The translations under genes were made by a program, and so were the position numbers. The notes below the pieces were generated by a model. That model worked only from the letters and a program-made list of their open reading frames with translations, was not told the origin of the DNA and did no database searches. From positions 1 to 55,045 of the forward strand of contig JBBECD010000251.1 in assembly GCA_040881995.1 (NCBI GenBank): DNA of 55,045 nucleotides. Reading direction: 5' to 3'. Origin of the DNA: JAQCEJ01 sp040881995. Lineage in GTDB: Bacteria > Planctomycetota > Planctomycetia > Planctomycetales > Planctomycetaceae. Positions 48,527 through 55,045 of this stretch are shown one piece after another (position 1 is the stretch's first letter; every line of letters starts with the position of its first letter).

Positions 48527-50251
48527 TCAAAGATCGACAAGGTCGGAAGGATGAAAAAACGCCGTGGGATCGGCCGGCGGCAATTTCAATGCGTCGGCGA
48601 CCTCATCGGTCACAAACACCGCGCCGGTCGTATCGGCATACACCAGCCGCCAGCCCGGAGTTTGCATCAAGCCGTTGATTTGGCGTCGCGAATAGCGGCT
48701 GTCGAGCAGCACCGCCGGCAGTTCTCCCGATTGCGCGACAATCGCCGTTCCCCACGCCGGATTTCCCGTCGTCATGGCCTGCATCACGAACTGGTTGAGC
48801 TTGAAGGTCTCCACGCGGGCGACTTCCAGGCGTCCATCCATAAACACCCGCCGCTCCGGTCCGTTGTGATACAGATACACGGCTGCTTGACCGAAGTTCG
48901 ACACGTAAGCCGCCGCCGGCATTCCCGGCCGGCCTGCAAATCGAGCCGCATCGTGCATGTACCAGTCGCGCTTTTCGTGCCACGAAAAATACTTCCCCTC
49001 GCCGGTCCACGTCCCCCAGTAATTCGTCACGACGCAAAGAATCAAACCGCAGGCGACGGCAAGTCCCGCCTGATCGCAGCGGCGACAACTTCTCCACCAT
49101 GCCGGCCGATCGGCGGCGATAACCGCTTGCGGCCGCAGCAGGTCTTCGAGATTCGCCACGAGTATCACGCCGGACACCAGCGAAAAAATATTCGTATTCC
49201 GCGACGCTTCCCACGCCAGATGCGAAAATCCGGCGAACAGCAGCATGCGATAGACGCTCCATTTCCGTCGCGACGCCAGCAGCCAGAGAAAACTGATGAG
49301 CGTGACGGCGAACAGAAACAGTTCGGCATCGAGATAGAAACTCTTCAGTCCCACGGTTCGCAGATGATGTGCCGGTGAGAGAAACTCTCCGACGATCCCG
49401 CCGTAAATCTCCTGATCGATCGAAAACTTGCGATACAGCGTCGCCGGAAAGAGCGCCCCTTCCTCAACGTATGGATTCACAAAACAGGCGAGCAGCGTCA
49501 GCAATCCCGCGCGAAACAACGTCATCGGCCGGGGACCGTTCCGTAGCGGCGACAACCCGAACCGATGGCCGATCATGCCCCGGACGATGCGGTCGGCGAC
49601 GTAACAGCCTCCTACCACCAGACCCAGGACGAACAGCGCGTGACAATTCACCCAGACCAGTTGCACGGCCGGTAGCGTCCAAATAAGACCGGGACGCGAT
49701 TCCAGCCGAGGAATGACCCATAACCAGTATGCGAGAAAAAACAGCGACAGCATTTCCGGCCGTTCGAGCGCCCGTCCCGACATGCAGATGATCGGCGCGA
49801 TCCAGCAGAGCGCGCGGACCGTCGGCGACAGCGACTTGCCCGTCGCGAACCAGCCGAGGGCGACCGCCGCCGTCAATGCCGCCGCCTTGGCGAACACGAG
49901 CCCCGGCACGCCGGCGATGTTGTATACGGAGAGCATCAACAGTTGAAAGCCCCAGTGCAGGTCGATCCACGGTTGATCCCAGTCGACGTAGGTGAACCAG
50001 TCGGTCTGCGGAATGGTTTTTTGTTCCCACATCAATTCCGCCGTCCGCAGATGCCACCAGATGTCGGTGTCGATCATCGGCGTGACGCCGAGCACGAAAA
50101 CCCACGCCAACAGCGCGGCGATGAATCCGCGGCTCAAACGCGAGAGCGGCGCGGCGTGCAGCGGCGGCTCGACAATCGATGTCGAAGCCCCCGTAATAGC
50201 GTTCGCCATCGCGAGGGACTTCGTGGATTTAAACGGCCGTTTGCGGGACAT
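48527..50251 (-). CDS. polytopic membrane protein, GT-C-like
   Basis: A 574-residue protein with about ten membrane helices, e.g. GFIAALLAWVFVLGVTPMI, AAALTAAVALGWFATGK, FVLGLVVGGCYVADRIV, TLFRAGLLTLLACFVNP, ELFLFAVTLISFLWLL. After the first helix comes DTDIWWHLRTAELMW, a pattern seen in GT-C-type glycosyltransferases and related planctomycete membrane proteins (an acidic-aromatic first loop). The C-terminal ~120 residues are soluble (MPAAAYVSNFGQAAVYLYHN, then RVFMDGRLEV). I prefer ATG 50251 because the longer frame would overlap the upstream gene's end; the ribosome-binding site is poor either way. It probably transfers sugars or lipids outside the membrane; substrate unknown. It lies 35 bases after the GH10-like gene. 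Confidence 0.75.
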   Translation of the reverse strand: MSRKRPFKSTKSLAMANAITGASTSIVEPPLHAAPLSRLSRGFIAALLAWVFVLGVTPMIDTDIWWHLRTAELMWEQKTIPQTDWFTYVDWDQPWIDLHWGFQLLMLSVYNIAGVPGLVFAKAAALTAAVALGWFATGKSLSPTVRALCWIAPIICMSGRALERPEMLSLFFLAYWLWVIPRLESRPGLIWTLPAVQLVWVNCHALFVLGLVVGGCYVADRIVRGMIGHRFGLSPLRNGPRPMTLFRAGLLTLLACFVNPYVEEGALFPATLYRKFSIDQEIYGGIVGEFLSPAHHLRTVGLKSFYLDAELFLFAVTLISFLWLLASRRKWSVYRMLLFAGFSHLAWEASRNTNIFSLVSGVILVANLEDLLRPQAVIAADRPAWWRSCRRCDQAGLAVACGLILCVVTNYWGTWTGEGKYFSWHEKRDWYMHDAARFAGRPGMPAAAYVSNFGQAAVYLYHNGPERRVFMDGRLEVARVETFKLNQFVMQAMTTGNPAWGTAIVAQSGELPAVLLDSRYSRRQINGLMQTPGWRLVYADTTGAVFVTDEVADALKLPPADPTAFFHPSDLVDL

Positions 50252-50286
50252 ATCACAGAACCAATCGCGAAATCGTGCCGGATGAA

Positions 50287-51783
50287 TTACGCGTCCCAAT
50301 TGGTCTGACGCTGACTGATGAATTGCTCGACCACCGGTTTAGCCGAACCGTCCGCGCGAAACAGACCAGCGTGCGGACATTCGTGCGTTCCCTGGTCCGA
50401 AAGATGCGTCCAAAAAATGCCGACCACAGCGGGTTTCGCGAGCAACAGCGGCAGATACAACTCGACCCACGCGGCCTGGCTTTCTTCGCTCCAGTCCGCT
50501 TTCCAGCCTTGCGTCCCGACTTCGAGATCGGCACAACACAGCGGATCCTGATCGGCGCCCGACGGAAAACCGAGCGTGAGATAAATCGGGATGCCGAGCG
50601 AACTCCACAAATCGATCAACCGCGAAAAGTCGAGCACGTCGCGCGACGCCGTCCCCAGCGGACGATAACCGATATTGATTTCGAGATTGATTCCCGATAA
50701 ACCCAGCCCCGACCGCACCAGGGCATCCACAAACTGCAACGGCGACAGCCGATGCTGTCCCCGCGCCTGATATTCCCCCCACGGCTGATCGATGCGAATC
50801 AGCAGTTGCGTCTCGTCGTCGACCTTGCGCGCCGCTTCGAGCACCCGCGCCGCCAATGTCAGCCGTTGCTCTTCGTTGAGCGTGAGCGCTCCCCCCGTGT
50901 TGACGCGGCAGGCGATTTCCCAATGACGAATCTGACTGACATACCGCGAGATCGCCGTCTGCACGAAATCGCAGACGAAGTGCTGCATGTTGAGAAAATC
51001 GTGTTCCCACTGCCACAACCACCGCGGCAGGCCGTCGGCACCCAAATCGAGCAGCGGCCCGCCGCGAATCAGCAGCCGTTGTTTCGTCGCCCATTCGACC
51101 TGTTGATCGGCTTTCTCCCAGAAGTAGCTTCCTTCTTCGGGTTCGATCGATTTCCATTCGATGCCGACGCCGACCGCCTGAAACGCCTTGAGGAAGAGTT
51201 TCTCTTGCTGACCCTGCGGAATTTGATCCGCGAGATTACAACCGAGAAACGCCGGCAATTGCGTCGTGCGGCGTTGTCTCACCAGCAAACGCTGCCGCGC
51301 ATATTCCTCGACGATTAATTCCGACGCGGCGAAGGCTTTTTCCAACGCCTTGATGGCCAACCGGCTCGCCTCGTCGATATCCGATGATTGACCGGCGGTG
51401 GCTTTGGCAAACAGGTGATGAGCCTCCTTCATCAGCGGCGCAACGGACGCGGGAATCTCCATCCCGGCGATTTCCCACGCCCCGATCTGATCGCGAAGTT
51501 GCGAAATCTTCCCCCGCGCCAGTTCGACCGCGAGAAGGTACGGCTCATCCTGCTCGCGCAGCGACGAGGTGCCGATGACCGGGTAGCCGAATCCGGGAAT
51601 CGGAAACGCGACGTGCAATCGGCCGCTTTCCGAGGTCTGCCGTCGGCAGGCGAGGATCTCTCCTTCGAGGTCGACGCGAATGGGGAAGACCCGGCTGTCG
51701 ATGCCGGTGATATAGGCGCGATGCAAATCCGGTAACGCATCCACCAGACCTGGCGGACGAACCATAAATCGCATGACACCCAT
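50287..51783 (-). CDS. GH10-fold protein lacking the catalytic glutamates (probable pseudoenzyme)
   Basis: A 498-residue cytoplasmic-looking protein (no signal peptide). The second half follows family GH10 xylanase: FLGCNLADQIPQ, EWKSIEPEEGSYFWEKADQQ, VEWATKQRLLIRGGPLLD, RHWEIACRV, LSGINLEINIGYRP, WSSLGIPIYLTLGF, VGIFWTHLSDQ, AGLFRADGSAKPVVEQF. But the acid/base Glu of the usual W(D/E)xxNE is Arg293 here (WEIACR), the nucleophile Glu of xxTE is Leu404 (IYLTLG) and the subsite His of GH is Gly242 (IRGGP). So it keeps the barrel but not the chemistry. The first ~180 residues are an uncharacterised N-terminal domain. A CTCTAACACAA half-site lies 38 bases before the start. Followed closely by the membrane protein. 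Confidence 0.75.
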   Translation of the reverse strand: MGVMRFMVRPPGLVDALPDLHRAYITGIDSRVFPIRVDLEGEILACRRQTSESGRLHVAFPIPGFGYPVIGTSSLREQDEPYLLAVELARGKISQLRDQIGAWEIAGMEIPASVAPLMKEAHHLFAKATAGQSSDIDEASRLAIKALEKAFAASELIVEEYARQRLLVRQRRTTQLPAFLGCNLADQIPQGQQEKLFLKAFQAVGVGIEWKSIEPEEGSYFWEKADQQVEWATKQRLLIRGGPLLDLGADGLPRWLWQWEHDFLNMQHFVCDFVQTAISRYVSQIRHWEIACRVNTGGALTLNEEQRLTLAARVLEAARKVDDETQLLIRIDQPWGEYQARGQHRLSPLQFVDALVRSGLGLSGINLEINIGYRPLGTASRDVLDFSRLIDLWSSLGIPIYLTLGFPSGADQDPLCCADLEVGTQGWKADWSEESQAAWVELYLPLLLAKPAVVGIFWTHLSDQGTHECPHAGLFRADGSAKPVVEQFISQRQTNWDA

Positions 51784-52019
51784 GGAGGTTTACTCAATTC
51801 ACGAGGAAGTGCAGAGGAGACTCTAACACAAGTGTAGTCATGGGGGGGAGGGACTTCAACTCGCGAGCCGCCGGCGTGAAGAAGAGGGGGGGAGGGGGGG
51901 AGTGGGAGAGAGGGGGATAAAACCGTTTAGCCGCGACGCGAAGGCTCTGCGCAGCGGAGCGCTCTCTTCACCTCTCCCCCCAGGGAGAGGTCTTTCGTCA
52001 AGCGATCAAGTCCTGCGCC
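51784..52019. other. intergenic region with repeats and a hairpin
   Basis: Contains the half-site CTCTAACACAAGTGTAG (51821-51837), a G-rich tract (~51839-51920), the dispersed repeat at 51925-51965, and the hairpin ACCTCTCCC-ccca-GGGAGAGGT (51970-51991) followed by CTTT, which may terminate from the left. No gene. Confidence 0.5.
51925..51965 (-). repeat. dispersed GCGCTCCGCTGCG-type repeat, copy 5 (near consensus)
   Basis: GTTTAGCCGCGACGCGAAGG then CTCTGCGCAGCGGAGCGCTCT. This is the best-preserved copy. Copy 4 is the shortened one at 47488-47513. Confidence 0.65.
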
Positions 52020-54815
52020 TCAAAAATCGTCATCGTCAAACTCGTTCGAAATGATGTCGAATTTGATCTCGATGCAGCCGCGGCTGCATAGCCAGCCGGC
52101 GATTGTCGGCAAGGCTTCGTAGGTGTCGCGCGCCGAGAATGTCAGTTCGAGAAACAGCCCGGCTCGGCTCATGTATCCGTAATGCAGGGCGTATTTGTCC
52201 GATCCGGGAATCGGCTTGCCGTCTTGAAGCGGCAGTTGTCCCAGCAGCTTGCCGAGCTTCAGATTGTGCTCCGTTCGCTGGAGTTCCCATTCCTGATATT
52301 GTTCTTCGGTCGCGTCCTCACCTAACAGTTTGGCCGATTCCAGATTGTCGAAGTACATCGTGACCACGTCGAGATCCCAGTCGGCGTCGGGTGACTCTTT
52401 CATCGATTTCCGGCGCTGCTCGCGCAACTCCTGCATGCGGTCGCCGTATTGCTTCGTCAGCGCCGTCAGTTTTTCTTTGTCGCCGCGGCGAGAGGCGTCG
52501 TTCTGCTCTCTGCCGAGCCTGGCGAGTTCGGGGTCTTCGTAGTCGATGATGCTCCGTTCGTTCAATTCGATCAGCGTCTTTCGCGCCTTGAGGTGCCGCG
52601 CCCGCTCGGCTGCGTCGCGCGAATCGCCAACCTCCCACGGGGGAATTGTCAGCATTTCGGTCGACGCCGCGTATTGTTGGAGTTCGTCGTCCAGCAACTC
52701 GCCAGCGTTCTCGTTTTCGGCAATACACGAGATGCGAACCATTCGCGGCAGTTCAGCCGTAATCACGAACACGTTCGGATCGTAACGTTCCAGGTTCGAC
52801 AGCCATTGCTGGCGGACGGCGTTGTCGTCGGGGATGCCGATCAGCAGCGTCTGGCTCATTCGCCGCATCGCCGTCTGCGGCGGCAACTCGTTCGACAGTT
52901 GATCGAACAGCCGGGCCGCCGACTCTTCCTCGTCCCGCTTCAGCACGATGGTGTTTCGCGGAATCGCCCCCGCCAAGTCGAACTCCTTCCCCTGCCACGA
53001 GACCGTCGAACCGCAGACGAAAACTTGTTCCGGCTGTCCGGCGATCATCCGTGCCACGTTTTCCAGTCCTCCGCCGTGTTTGGTCACGAAGAAGACCGAC
53101 AAAAACACGACCGCCGTCGCCAGGCTCCCCGCGTGCAGTCCGAGCAAACTGAGCGAGGCGAACCATCCCGGCGGCTTGCTGTTGAGCGTCTCGTACACGT
53201 TGAGCGTCAGCGTCGCGAGCACTTTCGCATCGTACGACTGGCTCGATTCCTGCAATTCGCCCACGATGCGCGCGACGGCGTCCAAAGGGACCGAACCGTC
53301 GTCGGTCGATGAAAACGTAACTTTCTCGCGGCGCAGCTTGGCGGCGATTTTTCCGCAACGATACGCATGCATCGACCCCAACAGCATCCAGGCGCCGACG
53401 AACATCATTCCCCGCGCCTGCAGCGCCACTCCCAGTCCGATGCAACCCACCGCCGCCGCCGCGCGAAACATCACATCGAGAAACGGATGCCGCACGAACA
53501 GCACGGCGTGCAAATTCCAGCCGCCGTCGAGCGGCACGAGCGGCAACAGATTGAATCCGTTGACCAGCAACGACAGCAAGCCGATTTCGAGCAGCATGTC
53601 GTTATCGATAAACGCGCCGACGGTCCCCACCACACAGCCGATGGCAATGCCGGGAAGCGGTCCCGCGAGCGCCACGAGCGATTTCTTCCAACCGACCACA
53701 TTGTGATTTCGTCCCGTCACCGCCGCCCCGAAGAACGGGATGAAGAACATCTTCAAATTGCGATAACGGAAAATCCACATCGCGATCAGATGCCCCAGCT
53801 CGTGAATGAACAACACGGGAATCACAATCGCCAGAAACGTCCAGTCCCACTGCGCGGCGCCGGCGCCGACGTACAACACCGCCGTTACGATCAACAGTAC
53901 AATCGCCGTCCCCCAGCTCGACGAGGACTGCTGCTTCTTCAACTGCGCCACGACCTCGGCGTAACGCTCGGGAACCGCCGTGCCTTCAGGGAGTTCCGGC
54001 TCGTCGTCGAGTTCATCATCGTCATCGTCGTCGAAGACTTCGCCTTCCGCATCGACCGTTTCGTCGCGTTTACGTTCCTGATAGTCGATCAAAGCGGGCG
54101 ACGGCTTGCGGGGGGCGATCGGTTTGGGAAGTTCGATCGTCTGCTCGGCCGCTTTGCCGAAGACGCCGCGTTCGAGATGAAAATCGCGTTCGACGACGTG
54201 GAGTTCTTCGGTAATGTCGAGGGTGTCGTTTGAGGAGTAAATCGTGACGACGGTTGATCCAAACGCTTCGCCCAAACGCTGCTGATGCCGTTCCCAGACC
54301 GCCTGTCCCGATTTGCCCGTGAGATATTCGGAGTGCACGGCCTCGGGATGAATCATGTCCCGTTTGCCGCCGGACGTGAGCAAATATGTGCCGTCTTTAA
54401 ACGCCGTGATGAACACGGGGAAGACATACGTCCGCGGCGGCGACACGCCGCGCCAGTTGCGGTAATGCAGGCGGGCCATCGTTTTGCCGTCGCGGTCGTA
54501 CAACGTCTGCCAGCAAATCGTGGCGGCGTGCACCGGGTCGACGATCAAATGCCAGACCGCATGATCGAAACCGAGCGACCGCAATTGCTGTTCGAGCGGT
54601 CTCATCTTCGCGCGGATGTTGGCCGGGACGGCGCCTTCCGCGACTTCGAACGGCCGCACGTCGTCAACCGGCGGCACGTCGGTCGACGAGGGAAGCCGCA
54701 ATCGCAAGAGTTTCACGATCAGGCCGAGAGGAATGATAAACGGCCAGAGAATCCAATGGCCTTCCCAGAGATATTCGCGCCATGAGGCTTTGTGACTGAT
54801 CAATCGGTAAATCAT
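52020..54815 (-). CDS. large M50 (site-2-type) membrane metalloprotease
   Basis: A 931-residue protein. Residues ~1-300 are soluble, with an Asp/Glu-rich run (FDDDDDDELDDEPELPEG) before the membrane core. Helices begin at ~300; the zinc motif VLFIHELGHLIAMW has His338/Glu339/His342 and the second motif NLLPLVPLDGGW has Asp430, both standard for site-2 proteases. AALAGPLPGIAIG-like (VALAGPLPGIAIGCVVG) is also conserved. Residues ~530-580 add helices, and ~600-930 are soluble and charged (ELREQRRKSMKESPDADW). No PDZ motif is evident. Such proteases release membrane-bound regulators. Start ATG 54815 has GGGGGG seven bases upstream. Confidence 0.88.
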   Translation of the reverse strand: MIYRLISHKASWREYLWEGHWILWPFIIPLGLIVKLLRLRLPSSTDVPPVDDVRPFEVAEGAVPANIRAKMRPLEQQLRSLGFDHAVWHLIVDPVHAATICWQTLYDRDGKTMARLHYRNWRGVSPPRTYVFPVFITAFKDGTYLLTSGGKRDMIHPEAVHSEYLTGKSGQAVWERHQQRLGEAFGSTVVTIYSSNDTLDITEELHVVERDFHLERGVFGKAAEQTIELPKPIAPRKPSPALIDYQERKRDETVDAEGEVFDDDDDDELDDEPELPEGTAVPERYAEVVAQLKKQQSSSSWGTAIVLLIVTAVLYVGAGAAQWDWTFLAIVIPVLFIHELGHLIAMWIFRYRNLKMFFIPFFGAAVTGRNHNVVGWKKSLVALAGPLPGIAIGCVVGTVGAFIDNDMLLEIGLLSLLVNGFNLLPLVPLDGGWNLHAVLFVRHPFLDVMFRAAAAVGCIGLGVALQARGMMFVGAWMLLGSMHAYRCGKIAAKLRREKVTFSSTDDGSVPLDAVARIVGELQESSQSYDAKVLATLTLNVYETLNSKPPGWFASLSLLGLHAGSLATAVVFLSVFFVTKHGGGLENVARMIAGQPEQVFVCGSTVSWQGKEFDLAGAIPRNTIVLKRDEEESAARLFDQLSNELPPQTAMRRMSQTLLIGIPDDNAVRQQWLSNLERYDPNVFVITAELPRMVRISCIAENENAGELLDDELQQYAASTEMLTIPPWEVGDSRDAAERARHLKARKTLIELNERSIIDYEDPELARLGREQNDASRRGDKEKLTALTKQYGDRMQELREQRRKSMKESPDADWDLDVVTMYFDNLESAKLLGEDATEEQYQEWELQRTEHNLKLGKLLGQLPLQDGKPIPGSDKYALHYGYMSRAGLFLELTFSARDTYEALPTIAGWLCSRGCIEIKFDIISNEFDDDDF

Positions 54816-55045
54816 CGGCGGCCCCCCGGTAGATTGCCCAGAGATGAAGAGGCAAGAATCGTCACGCGAACGCGAAAAGAATGATCAGTCTATTCAACTG
54901 TGGCGAGGGGAGTTCGTCAAGCAAGAGCCGGGAGGAATTCAAAAAACGGCTATTGACTCTCAGGTTTAATAATGTCACAAAAATGAGGCTTGGTGAGGGA
55001 CAACCTCGTGTGCATTCAACGAGTCGAGCATCGGTCGATTGACGC
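54816..55045. other. upstream region of the M50 gene (window end)
   Basis: No gene that I can support. It should contain the M50 promoter; the AT-rich stretch 54940-54985 is the most likely place, but no box pair is convincing. Confidence 0.35.

Overview
The window looks like chromosomal DNA of a planctomycete (Planctomycetota, probably Pirellulaceae or Planctomycetaceae-like). This is inferred from gene content rather than a marker gene: a Tat-exported DUF1501 protein, a DUF1080 domain fused to a serine beta-lactamase fold, a Tat-exported Gfo/Idh/MocA oxidoreductase, a BlaI/M56 pair carrying carboxypeptidase-regulatory-like repeats, an RRM protein, a very large secreted PQQ-propeller protein, several planctomycete-type orphan secreted proteins, and G+C-rich coding DNA. 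No rRNA, tRNA, CRISPR array, integrase or complete insertion sequence was seen.

Layout. 1-9400: tail of an unknown protein, a GNAT-aminotransferase fusion, a DUF3841 protein, an RRM protein, a two-gene unknown operon with a terminator, a 32-residue Lys-rich microprotein, DUF1501, a HEAT-like secreted protein, and gltD on the minus strand. 9400-21450: an unknown membrane protein, a TolC-type lipoprotein, a DUF1080/beta-lactamase fusion, a BlaI-type repressor with two tandem operators driving itself and an M56 protease, a PHB-depolymerase-like esterase, and a Gly/Asn/Tyr-rich secreted protein with 60-bp internal repeats. 21500-29100 (minus strand): a Tad/Flp-type pilus pseudopilin island with three TadE-like proteins and two TadG-like proteins, one carrying a von Willebrand A domain. 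Upstream lie two paralogous leader-peptide genes, each preceded by a c-di-GMP-I (GEMM) riboswitch. 29100-40900: lipoprotein, SASA-type esterase, SlyX, PF00756 esterase, unknown secreted proteins, alpha/beta hydrolase lipoprotein, zinc-ribbon proteins, a stand-alone Clp N-domain protein, a Gfo/Idh/MocA protein and a DtxR-family regulator. 40900-55045: giant PQQ-propeller protein, M20 amidohydrolase, pyrF, a polytopic membrane protein next to a GH10-fold protein that has lost both catalytic glutamates, and a 931-residue M50 (site-2 type) membrane protease.

How it works together. The clearest system is the 21.5-29.1 kb island. The riboswitches tie the two upstream secreted or anchored proteins, and perhaps the downstream Tad proteins, to the second messenger that governs the sessile/motile switch. 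The island is also studded with an unusual repeat of about 91 bp. Its ends are complementary, and between two tandem copies they show one compensatory base-pair change plus two wobble changes. I recognise no named family for this element; it is the best candidate here for something undescribed.

Intergenic DNA is otherwise rich in small dispersed repeats: paired inverted arms of 15-25 bp, mostly with zero or one mismatch, plus a family near GCGCTCCGCTGCGCAGAGCC. Several of them overlap or supply gene ends. All functions are read from sequence motifs and memory of families; no database search was run.
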